From the NCBI RefSeq assembly GCF_900143525.1, contig NZ_FREZ01000005.1:232819-296818 (forward strand): a stretch of DNA of 64,000 nucleotides. The letters run 5' to 3'. The notes under the pieces were generated by a model. That model saw only the letters and a program-made list of their open reading frames with translations. It had not been told where the DNA came from and searched no databases. The translations under genes were made by a program, and so were the position numbers. The stretch comes from Ruegeria sp. Alg231-54 (GTDB lineage: Bacteria; Pseudomonadota; Alphaproteobacteria; Rhodobacterales; Rhodobacteraceae). The first letter of the stretch is position 1; every line of letters begins with the position of its first letter. Of this stretch, positions 9,617 through 18,596 are shown piece after piece.

Positions 9617-9638
9617 ATTAGTTTAATGGTAAACTAAT
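9617..9638. promoter_or_regulatory. perfect palindrome upstream of lpdA, possible operator
   Basis: ATTAGTTTA-ATGG-TAAACTAAT: 9-base arms with a 4-base spacer, ending 30 bp before the lpdA ATG. The symmetry, AT-richness and position fit a dimeric repressor or activator site. The regulator is not identifiable from the window. Confidence 0.5.
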
Positions 9639-9668
9639 TTCTGAATCGACCTGCGCCGAGAGGGAAAC

Positions 9669-11063
9669 ATGGCAGCACAATCTTTTGATCTGATCGTAAT
9701 TGGCGCCGGTCCCGGTGGCTACGTGGCCGCTATCCGTGCGGCTCAGCTGGGCTTGAAGACCGCCGTAGTCGAACGCGAGCATTTGGGCGGTATCTGTCTG
9801 AACTGGGGCTGTATCCCGACCAAGGCGCTGCTGCGAACGTCCGAAGTGTTCCATCTGATGGAGCGGGCCAAGGATTTCGGCCTGAGCGCTGACAAGATTG
9901 GCTTTGATCTGGATGCGGTCGTCAAGCGTTCGCGCGGCGTTGCGGCGCAGTTGTCGGGCGGCATCGGTCATTTGTTGAAAAAGAACAAAGTGACCGTCGT
10001 CATGGGCGCGGCAACGATCCCTGCAAAAGGCAAGGTCACCGTCAAAACCGACAAGGGTACCGAGGAACTGACCGCCAAGAACATCGTTCTTGCCACCGGT
10101 GCGCGGGCGCGGGAACTGCCCGGATTGGAAGCGGATGGCGATCTGGTCTGGACCTACAAGCACGCTCTCCAGCCGCCGCGGATGCCAAAAAAGCTGTTGG
10201 TGATCGGGTCTGGCGCAATCGGAATCGAATTCGCCAGCTTCTATAATACACTGGGTGCAGACACGACCGTGGTCGAGGTTATGGACCGGGTTCTGCCGGT
10301 CGAGGACGCAGAAATCAGCGCGCTGGCCAAAAAGGCCTTTACCAAACAAGGCATGACCATCACGGAAAAGGCGATGGTCAAGCAACTGGACCGCGCCAAG
10401 GGTAAGGTCACGGCGCATATTGAGGTTAAAGGCAAGGTCGAAAAGCACGATTTTGACACCGTGATCTCGGCTGTAGGGATTGTCGGCAATGTCGAAAACC
10501 TTGGGCTAGAGGCCTTGGGCGTCAAGATCGACCGCACCCATGTCGTCACGGATGAATTCTGCCGTACGGGTGTCGACGGACTTTACGCAATTGGTGATAT
10601 CGCAGGTGCGCCCTGGCTGGCGCACAAAGCCAGCCATGAAGGTGTCATGGTCGCGGAATTGATTGCCGGTAAACACGCTCATCCAGTGAAACCCGAAAGC
10701 ATCGCCGGCTGCACCTATTGTCAGCCTCAGGTCGCATCGGTGGGGTATACCGAAGCCAAGGCGAAAGAGCTTGGCTATGACATCAAGGTTGGCAAGTTCC
10801 CGTTTATCGGCAACGGCAAAGCCATTGCGTTGGGTGAACCCGAGGGCCTGATCAAAACGATTTTCGACGCCAAGACAGGTGAATTGCTAGGGGCACATAT
10901 GATCGGCGCGGAAGTTACTGAGTTGATTCAAGGCTACGTAGTGGGACGGCAATTGGAGACCACAGAGGAAGACCTGATGAACACTGTCTTCCCACACCCG
11001 ACTCTATCGGAAATGATGCACGAAAGCGTGTTGGATGCCTACGGGCGTGTGATCCACATGTAA
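9669..11063 (+). CDS. lpdA: dihydrolipoyl dehydrogenase (E3)
   Basis: A 464-residue flavoprotein that reoxidises dihydrolipoamide with NAD in 2-oxoacid dehydrogenase or glycine cleavage complexes. The FAD-binding GAGPGG is at residues 12-17. The redox disulfide is C43/C48 in GGICLNWGCIPTK. A second nucleotide-binding GSGAIG lies near 180, the GDIAG FAD loop near 313, and the dimer-face catalytic His/Glu pair is H443/E448 in HPTLSEMMHE. An AGAGGGAAAC leader precedes the ATG. No E1 or E2 genes adjoin it, so which complex it serves is unknown. It is a single-gene unit followed by a strong hairpin array. Confidence 0.95.
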   Translation: MAAQSFDLIVIGAGPGGYVAAIRAAQLGLKTAVVEREHLGGICLNWGCIPTKALLRTSEVFHLMERAKDFGLSADKIGFDLDAVVKRSRGVAAQLSGGIGHLLKKNKVTVVMGAATIPAKGKVTVKTDKGTEELTAKNIVLATGARARELPGLEADGDLVWTYKHALQPPRMPKKLLVIGSGAIGIEFASFYNTLGADTTVVEVMDRVLPVEDAEISALAKKAFTKQGMTITEKAMVKQLDRAKGKVTAHIEVKGKVEKHDFDTVISAVGIVGNVENLGLEALGVKIDRTHVVTDEFCRTGVDGLYAIGDIAGAPWLAHKASHEGVMVAELIAGKHAHPVKPESIAGCTYCQPQVASVGYTEAKAKELGYDIKVGKFPFIGNGKAIALGEPEGLIKTIFDAKTGELLGAHMIGAEVTELIQGYVVGRQLETTEEDLMNTVFPHPTLSEMMHESVLDAYGRVIHM

Positions 11064-11067
11064 GAAT

Positions 11068-11166
11068 GGGGGCTCTGCCCCCACCGCCCGTGCCGGGCGT
11101 CTCCCTCGGGGATATTTTAGCCAGATGAAGTAAGGATCTTTCCTTCATCTGGCCTTTAAATATCCC
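11068..11166 (+). terminator. three-hairpin array after lpdA (Rhodobacteraceae-type intergenic repeat)
   Basis: Hairpin 1 is GGGGGC-TCT-GCCCCC (11068-11082). Hairpin 2 is CGCCCG-TGC-CGGGCG (11085-11099). Hairpin 3 pairs GGGATATTT (11108-11116) with AAATATCCC (11158-11166) and, inside that, CCAGATGAAG (11121-11130) with CTTCATCTGG (11143-11152). It lies between the convergent stop codons of lpdA and the M20 peptidase gene and probably terminates both. A related element follows prfB at 27049. Confidence 0.7.
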
Positions 11167-11195
11167 GGAGCGTCAAGCAGAGCCTCGCAAGTATC

Positions 11196-12581
11196 TTATT
11201 TATTCAATGCGTCCAGTATGCGCACCCACGAGCGAATGCCCTTGTGGAAACTTTTCACGTCATACTTTTCGTTCGGTGAGTGGATGGCGTCGTCGTCATT
11301 GGCATAGCCAACCAGCATCGAATCCAATCCGAGAACCGAATCAAAATATCCAACCACCGGTATCGATCCCCCCATGCCGGTAAAGACAGCCTCGCGGTTC
11401 CATTCATCGGACAATGCGCCGCGCGCCGCTTCGAATTCTGGGCGGTCAAGGTTCATCACCGATGCCGGAGCCCCTTCGAGATCGTTGTCCCAGACGACTT
11501 TTGCGTCGGGCGACAGGCGATCTTCGACATGTTTGCGAATTTTGTCGCGCAGGGCATCGGGGTCCATGTCGCCGACCAGGCGGCAGGTGATCTTGCAGTG
11601 CGCTTCGGACGGGATCACGGTTTTTGATCCTGCACCGTTGTAGCCGCCCCACAAGCCGTTCACTTCCAGCGTTGGACGTGCCCATTGCTGTTCCAGTGTG
11701 GAATAGCCCTTTTCCCCATGCGGTTGCGAGTAACCGACAGAGTTCAGGTATTCCGCCTCATCAAAACCGCAGTTTTCCCATTGGCGGAGTTGCTCTGCGG
11801 GCACTTCGTGTACACCTTCGTAAAACCCGTCAACGGCCACGCGACCGGTTTCGTCGTCGTAGAACGAGGCGACGATCTTCGACAGCTCACGCAGCGGATT
11901 CAGACCAGGGCCGCCATAGTGACCGGAATGCAGATCGATGCGGGGACCGACGATAGTGAACTCATCCTTGAGCATGCCGCGTAGTTGCGAGGCGATGGAA
12001 GGCACGCCGCGCGAAACCATCGATGTGTCGCAAACCAGCGCAAGATCCGCTTTCAGCTCGTCCTTGTTGGCTTCGAGGAACGGTACCAATGAAGGTGATC
12101 CGGATTCCTCTTCTCCTTCGAAAAAGAATGTGATGCGGCAGGGCAGGGTGCCGTGGATCGCCTTCCATGCGCGGCAGGCCTCAACAAAGGTCATCAACTG
12201 GCCTTTGTCATCCGACGAGCCTCGGCCGCGGATAACTTGACCGTTTTCAGTCTCTTCCAACGCTGGATCAAACGGGGGGCGGTTCCAAAGCTCTAATGGA
12301 TCAACGGGTTGGACGTCGTAGTGACCGTAGAACAGAACATGCGGTCCGTCGCTGTCCTCGCCTACATGACCTACAACCATAGGGTGGCCCGGCGTTTCGC
12401 GCTTTTCGGCTGCAATGCCAATGCTTTGCAGGTCGGCGACCAGCCAGTCGGCGGCCTGATCTACCTGCTCTTTATAGGCCGGGTCGGTTGAGATCGACGG
12501 GATGCGCAGAAATTCCATCAAACGGTCGATGGACGTGGACAGATCGGTGTCGATCTTGCTCAGAACAGCGTCTAGCGACAT
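11196..12581 (-). CDS. M20 family dipeptidase/peptidase
   Basis: A 461-residue cytoplasmic zinc hydrolase. The ATG at 12581 is chosen because AGGAGA lies seven bases upstream; an earlier in-frame start lacks a site. M20 landmarks: VLFYGHYDVQPVDP (first metal His and catalytic Asp) near residue 86, GRGSSDDKGQ with the bridging Asp, FFFEGEEESGSPSL with the general-base Glu, and a late MGGSIPVV. The dimerisation insert is present and the length matches M20 dipeptidases acting on short peptides or acylated amino acids; exact substrate is unknown. It is divergent from hemA across a 334-bp gap and convergent with lpdA. Confidence 0.92.
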   Translation of the reverse strand: MSLDAVLSKIDTDLSTSIDRLMEFLRIPSISTDPAYKEQVDQAADWLVADLQSIGIAAEKRETPGHPMVVGHVGEDSDGPHVLFYGHYDVQPVDPLELWNRPPFDPALEETENGQVIRGRGSSDDKGQLMTFVEACRAWKAIHGTLPCRITFFFEGEEESGSPSLVPFLEANKDELKADLALVCDTSMVSRGVPSIASQLRGMLKDEFTIVGPRIDLHSGHYGGPGLNPLRELSKIVASFYDDETGRVAVDGFYEGVHEVPAEQLRQWENCGFDEAEYLNSVGYSQPHGEKGYSTLEQQWARPTLEVNGLWGGYNGAGSKTVIPSEAHCKITCRLVGDMDPDALRDKIRKHVEDRLSPDAKVVWDNDLEGAPASVMNLDRPEFEAARGALSDEWNREAVFTGMGGSIPVVGYFDSVLGLDSMLVGYANDDDAIHSPNEKYDVKSFHKGIRSWVRILDALNK

Positions 12582-12766
12582 GAGCTTCTCCTGAATGGCG
12601 TGAACTGCTGCGGAACCTATCAGCACCGGCGGCGCCGTCCAGTGCGTATCGGCAGGATTTGCAGTATACTGTCGGAAACAGAATGTGTGGCAGGGTTATC
12701 GCCTGCGTCGTTTCCTCGCGTCTTATGGCCGTAACTTTACTTGTCGGGGGGCGTGAACAGGGATAA

Positions 12767-12780
12767 TTGATACAGATCAA
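12767..12780. promoter_or_regulatory. FNR/FnrL-type binding site upstream of hemA
   Basis: TTGATACAGATCAA is an exact match to the FNR family consensus TTGAT-N4-ATCAA. It is 135 bp before the hemA start codon, in the 334-bp gap shared with the divergent M20 gene. FnrL control of hemA is known in Rhodobacter sphaeroides, so low-oxygen regulation of tetrapyrrole synthesis is a reasoned inference here. Confidence 0.85.
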
Positions 12781-12915
12781 TGCTGCGACTCCTGCAATGC
12801 CACTAGGCAAGGTACTCAAGGGGAAGCAAACCGCGGGGACGGCTTGATCCGTCATTCGGGGAAATAACGGGTTCGACAAACAGCACGTCTATGTCGGGCA
12901 CAGAAGGAGATACTG

Positions 12916-14139
12916 GTGGACTATACTGCTCAGCTCGATTCAGCGATTGCCAGGCTGCATGACGAAGGCCGTTATCGGACCTTTATTGATATCGAACGCC
13001 AGAACGGTCATTTCCCGCATGCAGTACGGACGCGTCCGGACGGCTCGCAGCAGAATATCACCGTGTGGTGTGGAAACGACTATTTGGGTATGGGCCAGAA
13101 CCCGGTTGTTCTGAATGCGATGCATGATGCGGTTGATGCTGCTGGTGCGGGTTCGGGCGGAACGCGTAACATCTCGGGCACCACTGTCTACCACAAGCAA
13201 CTTGAAGCTGAGTTGGCGGATTTGCACGGCAAAGAGGCGGCGTTGCTGTTCACCAGTGCATATATCGCGAATGACGCGACACTCAGCACCTTGCCAAAGC
13301 TTTTCCCCGGTCTGATCATTTATTCCGATGCGCTGAACCATGCCTCGATGATTGAAGGCGTACGCCGCAATGGCGGTGCCAAACGCATCTTTCGTCACAA
13401 CGACGTAGCGCATCTGCGTGAACTACTTGAGGCTGACGATCCCGCAGCCCCTAAGCTGATCGCGTTCGAGTCCGTCTATTCGATGGATGGCGATTTCGGC
13501 CCAATTGAAGAGATATGTGATCTGGCCGACGAATTTGGCGCGCTGACCTACATCGACGAGGTGCACGCGGTTGGCATGTACGGCCCGCGCGGTGGTGGCG
13601 TTACCGAGCGTGATCGTCTGGCGCATCGCATCGACATCATCAACGGAACACTTGCCAAGGCCTATGGCGTGATGGGGGGCTATATCGCCGCCAGCGAGAA
13701 AATGTGCGACGCTGTGCGTTCTTACGCGCCGGGCTTCATCTTCACGACGTCTCTGCCTCCGGCCGTTGCCGCCGGGGCTGCCGCATCGGTGGCGTATCTG
13801 AAAGGCGCGTCAGAGATGCGTGAGCAGCATCAGACCCAGGCCAAGGTGCTTAAGCTGCGCCTGAAAGGGATGGGCCTGCCGTTGATCGATCATGGCAGTC
13901 ACATCGTACCTGTGATCGTCGGCAACCCGGTGCACACCAAAATCCTGAGTGACAGGCTGCTGGATGACCATGGAATTTACGTCCAGCCGATCAACTTCCC
14001 GACCGTGCCGCGCGGCACAGAGCGCCTGCGCTTTACCCCGTCTCCGATACATGGACCGGGTGAAATGAACCGATTGATCCAGGCGATGGACGAACTTTGG
14101 TCACATTGTGCGCTAAATCGCGCCGAACTTGCCGGATAA
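12916..14139 (+). CDS. hemA: 5-aminolevulinate synthase
   Basis: Condenses glycine with succinyl-CoA to 5-aminolevulinate, the first step of haem and bacteriochlorophyll synthesis in Alphaproteobacteria (C4 pathway). It is 407 residues with a GTG start preceded by AAGGAGA. Landmarks: [13 protein letters not shown] near residue 55, [13 protein letters not shown] near 80, [12 protein letters not shown] near 213, and the PLP lysine K248 in [11 protein letters not shown], the same residue number as in the Rhodobacter capsulatus enzyme. The promoter region holds a perfect FNR box. It is followed by the RodZ-like gene after 129 bp. Confidence 0.97.
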   Translation: MDYTAQLDSAIARLHDEGRYRTFIDIERQNGHFPHAVRTRPDGSQQNITVWCGNDYLGMGQNPVVLNAMHDAVDAAGAGSGGTRNISGTTVYHKQLEAELADLHGKEAALLFTSAYIANDATLSTLPKLFPGLIIYSDALNHASMIEGVRRNGGAKRIFRHNDVAHLRELLEADDPAAPKLIAFESVYSMDGDFGPIEEICDLADEFGALTYIDEVHAVGMYGPRGGGVTERDRLAHRIDIINGTLAKAYGVMGGYIAASEKMCDAVRSYAPGFIFTTSLPPAVAAGAAASVAYLKGASEMREQHQTQAKVLKLRLKGMGLPLIDHGSHIVPVIVGNPVHTKILSDRLLDDHGIYVQPINFPTVPRGTERLRFTPSPIHGPGEMNRLIQAMDELWSHCALNRAELAG

Positions 14140-14268
14140 CCTCACGCCAAAGTGTGCAATGCGTTTGTCGCGTGTTAAGCTTACGCTAACAAAAGAGACG
14201 CACGAATCGTTACGTAGGCGATTCGCCGTTGGCGTGTAACACGCGCAAGGCAGAATGGGGCAGCAGGG

Positions 14269-15486
14269 ATGATTGGGCGCAGATCACAGCGCGATTCCGA
14301 AGAAAACACGGACGTCAGGCCGAAGGGCTTTGACGATTATGAGGTGCGACTTGGCGACAGGATGCGCGGCGAACGCGCGACCATGGGTAAGTCACTTCTG
14401 GATGTTCAACGCGAACTGCGAATCAAAGCCAACTACATAGCTGCAATCGAAGACGCTGATCCCGATGCGTTTGACACACCCGGCTTCATCGCCGGGTATG
14501 TGCGTTCTTATGCACGCTATCTGGGCATGAACCCGGATGATACCTTTGCCACGTTCTGCGCCGAAAGCGGTTTTGAAGTGGCCCATGGTATGTCAGCCGA
14601 GGCTTCGGTTGTTCGTAAACCATCCGGCGGGTTGCCCGCGCGGGGCCCGATGGGGCGCGATCCGTTCATCTCGCCGAATACACCTTACATCCCGGGCAGG
14701 GAATCTCTGGTCAGCCAGATTGAGCCGCGCGCCATTGGGTCGTCTCTGGTCCTGCTGGCGGTGATTGGTGGCATTGGCTATGGCGGTTGGGCCGTATTGA
14801 ATAAAATCCAACAGGTTCAGGTGAGCCCGGTTGAACAGGCCCCGGTGGTTCTGTCCGATCTCGACCCGTTGGATGCAGCCCGCGCACCGGTAGAACTTGC
14901 CGAAGCAGCAGCAGAATCCACAGCACCGACCCCGGAGGCGCTGGATCGTCTTTATCGCCCACAGGCGCTGGATGTTCCGGTTCTTGTGGCGCGTGACGCG
15001 CCGATTGCCACATTGGATCCTCGCACTGTCGGAACGTTCCGCCCGCCAGAGGCGCCCCGGATCGAAGTGGCCGAGGTGCACACTGTTGAACGTCTCGCAT
15101 TGCCGCAGGTTGTTGAACAGGTTGATACCGCACTGAAGATCGTGGCCGTTGCGCCATCGTGGATGCGTATTCGCGCCGCTGATGGGAGCGTTCTGTTTGA
15201 AGGCACATTGGGCACGGTCGAGCAGGGCAATACTTTCGAAATTCCGCTGACCGAAGAACCACCGCAACTGCGTGCAGGGGCTTCGGGTTCCGTTTATTTC
15301 TCGATGAATGGTGAACATTTCGGGCCTGTTGGTGCGCCGGGCACGGTGACCAAAGGTGTTCTGCTGTCCAAGGACGCGGTTGCCGAACGCTATGAGATCG
15401 CCGATCTGGAATCCGAACAGAACAGCGCCCTCAAACAATTGGTGGCCGAACTTCAGGCGGAAGTACCTGAAACGCCGGCTGAGTGA
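14269..15486 (+). CDS. RodZ-like helix-turn-helix membrane protein (DUF4115)
   Basis: A 405-residue protein with an N-terminal cytoplasmic helix-turn-helix domain (about residues 24-95, containing LGDRMRGERATMGKSLLDVQ and NYIAAIEDADPDAFDTPGFIAGYVRSYARYLG). One membrane segment follows (about 158-176, LVLLAVIGGIGYGGWAVL). Then comes a Pro/Ala/Glu-rich periplasmic linker and a C-terminal DUF4115-type domain (about 280-370, with WMRIRAADGSVLFEGTL). This is the RodZ-like layout, linked in other bacteria to MreB and cell shape. It lies 71 bp upstream of ispG on the same strand, a neighbourhood seen in many Proteobacteria. Confidence 0.87.
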   Translation: MIGRRSQRDSEENTDVRPKGFDDYEVRLGDRMRGERATMGKSLLDVQRELRIKANYIAAIEDADPDAFDTPGFIAGYVRSYARYLGMNPDDTFATFCAESGFEVAHGMSAEASVVRKPSGGLPARGPMGRDPFISPNTPYIPGRESLVSQIEPRAIGSSLVLLAVIGGIGYGGWAVLNKIQQVQVSPVEQAPVVLSDLDPLDAARAPVELAEAAAESTAPTPEALDRLYRPQALDVPVLVARDAPIATLDPRTVGTFRPPEAPRIEVAEVHTVERLALPQVVEQVDTALKIVAVAPSWMRIRAADGSVLFEGTLGTVEQGNTFEIPLTEEPPQLRAGASGSVYFSMNGEHFGPVGAPGTVTKGVLLSKDAVAERYEIADLESEQNSALKQLVAELQAEVPETPAE

Positions 15487-15557
15487 TCTGGCCATTGCGG
15501 TGGCCGGGTAGGCGGACTATCTAAAGACGCAACTCAGGCAGCTTTGGACCCGTCCTC

Positions 15558-16679
15558 ATGTCCCTTAATCACGTCCGCCCGTGGCGAAACATCTATCGCC
15601 GCAAATCCCGCCAAATTATGGTTGGAAATGTTCCGGTCGGGGGCGACGCGCCCATTGCTGTTCAGACGATGACGAACACCCTGACAACGGATGTTGCCGG
15701 GACAATTGCGCAGGTTCAGGCCGCAGCAGAGGCGGGTGCCGATATCGTGCGGATTTCCGTCCCTGATGAGGCGTCATCGAAAGCACTAAAAGAGATCGTG
15801 CGCGAAAGCCCGGTTCCTATCGTGGCCGACATCCACTTTCACTATCGGCGCGGTATCGAAGCTGCCGAAGCGGGTGCCGCATGCCTACGCATCAACCCGG
15901 GCAATATCGGCGATGAAAAGCGTGTGAAAGAGGTTATCAAGGCCGCGCAGGACCATAATTGCTCGATCCGCATCGGGGTGAACGCCGGTAGTCTGGAAAA
16001 GCACCTGCTTGAGAAATATGGCGAACCATGCCCCGAGGCGATGGTCGAAAGCGGGTTGGAGCATATTCGTATCCTGCAGGACAACGACTTTCACGAATTC
16101 AAGATAAGCGTGAAGGCCAGCGACGTCTTCCTGTCGGCCGCGGCCTATCAGGGCATTGCCGAGGCCACGGACGCGCCGATCCACTTAGGCATCACCGAGG
16201 CTGGCGGACTGGTGTCAGGCACCATCAAATCGGCCATCGGGCTGGGTAATCTGCTGTGGATGGGTATTGGCGACACGATCCGTGTCAGCTTGTCCGCTGA
16301 CCCGGTCGAAGAAGTAAAAGTGGGCTTTGAGATCCTGAAATCTCTGGGCCTGCGCCATCGCGGCGTGAACATCATCTCGTGCCCCTCCTGCGCGCGGCAG
16401 GGGTTCGACGTGATCAAAACGGTCGAGGCGCTGGAACAGCGGCTGGAACACATCAAAACGCCGATGAGCCTGTCGATCATCGGCTGCGTGGTGAACGGGC
16501 CGGGTGAGGCGCTGATGACCGATGTCGGTTTCACCGGCGGCGGGGCTGGATCGGGCATGGTTTATCTGGCGGGCAAGGCCAGCCACAAGATGTCCAACGA
16601 CCAGATGATTGATCACATCGTCGAAGAGGTCGAAAAGAAGGCGGCGGAACTGGACGCCGTGGCTGAGGCGGCTGAATAG
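15558..16679 (+). CDS. ispG: 4-hydroxy-3-methylbut-2-en-1-yl diphosphate synthase (flavodoxin)
   Basis: A 373-residue [4Fe-4S] enzyme of the MEP isoprenoid pathway that converts 2-C-methylerythritol 2,4-cyclodiphosphate to HMBPP. The cluster ligands are visible as C275 and C278 in [10 protein letters not shown]310 in [12 protein letters not shown], and E317. The N-terminal TIM-barrel part shows VQTMTNTLT near residue 35 and [10 protein letters not shown] near 94. Length and motifs match the bacterial two-domain form. It probably shares a transcript with the RodZ-like gene and is convergent with the deiminase gene 26 bp downstream. Confidence 0.97.
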   Translation: MSLNHVRPWRNIYRRKSRQIMVGNVPVGGDAPIAVQTMTNTLTTDVAGTIAQVQAAAEAGADIVRISVPDEASSKALKEIVRESPVPIVADIHFHYRRGIEAAEAGAACLRINPGNIGDEKRVKEVIKAAQDHNCSIRIGVNAGSLEKHLLEKYGEPCPEAMVESGLEHIRILQDNDFHEFKISVKASDVFLSAAAYQGIAEATDAPIHLGITEAGGLVSGTIKSAIGLGNLLWMGIGDTIRVSLSADPVEEVKVGFEILKSLGLRHRGVNIISCPSCARQGFDVIKTVEALEQRLEHIKTPMSLSIIGCVVNGPGEALMTDVGFTGGGAGSGMVYLAGKASHKMSNDQMIDHIVEEVEKKAAELDAVAEAAE

Positions 16680-16705
16680 TTGATATCACTGACCCTCGGG
16701 TCTTG

Positions 16706-17776
16706 TTAGACGGCGGGCATTTGTTGCGTTGCGCAGTGAATACCGCCACCAAATTCGCCTAAAATATCGACGTTCAGTGCCACAACTTCGCGCCCCGGGT
16801 AATGTCGGGACAGGGCGTCGCGCGCGATGGTGTCGGTTTCTTTGTCACCGAATTGGGCCATGATGACCGCGCCATTGCAAACATAGTAGTTTGCATAAGA
16901 TGCCACGAACTCTGGATCTTTGACCCGCCTTCTGACTGGTTCCGGAATAACCTCTACTTGTAAACCTTCCGCAACCAATCGGTCATGCGTGTCCAATGCC
17001 GCAAGATGGAAGGGGTCCTGAAAATCAGGCTCGTCTGGAAGGTTGACCAGAACACGACCCGGTCCGGTAAGGCGTGCCAGACTGTCGATATGGTAGTCGG
17101 TAATGTCTTCGCCCCAAACACCCTCGGACCAAATCATGCGGTTTGCTCCGTAGGCGGCCAAAAGTTTGGCTTCGATCTCGTTACGAGACTGGCCAGGGTT
17201 GCGATTGTCATTCAGCCATGAGCTTTCATGCGCAATGAGCAGGCCGTGCCCGTCTTGCTCAACACCTCCACCTTCACCGTTCAGGCCGGAGGGAAGGAGC
17301 GGCAGGCCCAGTCGTTCAGCAACGCGACCAGCGACACGAGCGTCCTGTTTGTGTGCTTGCTTCTCACCCCAGCCATTGAACTGGATTTTGCGGATCGCCA
17401 TGTCACCGCCGTCTGAGATCAAAAAAATCGGTCCGGAATCCCGGCACCAAAGGTCTTCGGTTGGGACGTCCCACAATTCAACTTCCGTTGAAAGTTTTTC
17501 ACGCGCTGCCGAATGCTGTTCGGCGGCAGCCAGCATCGTCACCGGTTCAAATGGCGATATCGCATTGGCAATATCGGCGACCGTTTGCTGCACCAGATTA
17601 CGCAAGTGGGCATCTGGATACACATTGCGGCTTACCGGCCACTGCATAAAAGTGCGTTGGTGTCGCGTTTCTTCCGCCGGAACAAAATAGCCCAAACCAG
17701 CTTGGGCAAAAGGTTGCTGTGTGACACTCATTAACCCAATCGCCCCGCCGGACAGCAGAACTTCCCTACGCTTCAT
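16706..17776 (-). CDS. agmatine deiminase / peptidyl-arginine deiminase family protein, Tat-exported
   Basis: A 356-residue member of the guanidino-group-modifying superfamily. It hydrolyses agmatine to N-carbamoylputrescine or acts on a related guanidine substrate. Landmarks: WPVSRNVYPDA, the acidic WCRDSGPIFL, HIDSLARL with the catalytic His, and the C-terminal nucleophile Cys in GGGIHCATQQ. The N terminus KRREVLLSGGAIGLMS looks like a twin-arginine or related export signal, unlike the cytoplasmic AguA. The ATG at 17776 is chosen over one 12 codons earlier because it starts this signal; no strong ribosome-binding site is seen for either. Confidence 0.85.
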   Translation of the reverse strand: MKRREVLLSGGAIGLMSVTQQPFAQAGLGYFVPAEETRHQRTFMQWPVSRNVYPDAHLRNLVQQTVADIANAISPFEPVTMLAAAEQHSAAREKLSTEVELWDVPTEDLWCRDSGPIFLISDGGDMAIRKIQFNGWGEKQAHKQDARVAGRVAERLGLPLLPSGLNGEGGGVEQDGHGLLIAHESSWLNDNRNPGQSRNEIEAKLLAAYGANRMIWSEGVWGEDITDYHIDSLARLTGPGRVLVNLPDEPDFQDPFHLAALDTHDRLVAEGLQVEVIPEPVRRRVKDPEFVASYANYYVCNGAVIMAQFGDKETDTIARDALSRHYPGREVVALNVDILGEFGGGIHCATQQMPAV

Positions 17777-17806
17777 TGTGAAAACCCCAATAGGCTGTTG
17801 GGTGAA

Positions 17807-17829
17807 GAGCACCTCAGCGAGAGGTGCTC
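17807..17829 (-). terminator. hairpin after the DsbA-like gene
   Basis: GAGCACCT-CAGCGAG-AGGTGCTC: perfect 8-base arms with a 7-base loop, directly after the DsbA-like stop codon and before the deiminase gene. There is no strong T-run, so it may be a weak terminator or an mRNA 3-prime end stabiliser. Confidence 0.5.
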
Positions 17830-17837
17830 ATTGTTCA

Positions 17838-18596
17838 TCAACCCTGTTCTGCGCGCACACCGTCCGCAATCTGCTTCATCTGATCCGCTGGCAGGAACCC
17901 ACGCAGCATCTCGGTGCCCAGAACAAATGAAGGTGTTCCCGAAATCTGCATACGCTGCGCCAGCGCACGGGTCTGACCGATTTCATCCGTAACCTGCTCG
18001 CTGTCCATGGCCGCAATGATCGCATCGCTGTCCAGGCCGAGGCCATCCGAGATCCGGCGCAGGGAGACTTCGGAAGGCTCTCCGCCGAATTCCATCAGCG
18101 CGTCATGGACCTGTTTGTAGGCGTCAGCGCCAGCCACATGTTTGGTTGCGACCGCAAAGCGCGAAGACAGGACCGAGGCGTCGCCCAAGATCGGGAATTC
18201 CTTGATCACAAGGCGGATGTTGCCATCTTCGGCCAACAGGCTCGCGACTTCGGGCACGGCGCGGCGACAGTAGCCGCAGCGGTAATCCATGAATTCGACC
18301 AGAGTGATGTCGCCATCCGGGTTGCCGCCAACCCAGCTATAGCCGTCGTTGAACAGCTCGTCCGCATTGGCGGCGACCAGTTCCTTGTCAGCGGAAGCTT
18401 CGGCCACAGCGTTACGCTGTTCAAGAATGTTGATTGCTTCGATGATCACTTCGGGGTTTTCCAGAAGGTACTCGCGCACCTGCACACCGAACTGTTCGCG
18501 TTCGGCATCGCTCATGGTGCTCAGGTCCAGGGCCTGCGCGGGTCCGGTGATCAGGGAAAGCCCCAGAAGGGCGGGTGCAGCATGTCTGAGGATCAT
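17838..18596 (-). CDS. DsbA family periplasmic thiol oxidoreductase
   Basis: A 252-residue exported protein of the DsbA/Com1-like group that handles disulfide bonds in the periplasm. A signal peptide covers about residues 1-22 (MILRHAAPALLGLSLITGPAQA). An N-terminal helical stretch follows, then the thioredoxin fold with the active-site CGYC in EFMDYRCGYCRRAVPE and the cis-Pro region SGTPSFVLG. The ATG at 18596 overlaps the stop of the upstream M48 gene as ATGA, so translation is probably coupled. An AAGGAA precedes the start. Partner reductase or oxidase is not in the window. Confidence 0.9.
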   Translation of the reverse strand: MILRHAAPALLGLSLITGPAQALDLSTMSDAEREQFGVQVREYLLENPEVIIEAINILEQRNAVAEASADKELVAANADELFNDGYSWVGGNPDGDITLVEFMDYRCGYCRRAVPEVASLLAEDGNIRLVIKEFPILGDASVLSSRFAVATKHVAGADAYKQVHDALMEFGGEPSEVSLRRISDGLGLDSDAIIAAMDSEQVTDEIGQTRALAQRMQISGTPSFVLGTEMLRGFLPADQMKQIADGVRAEQG

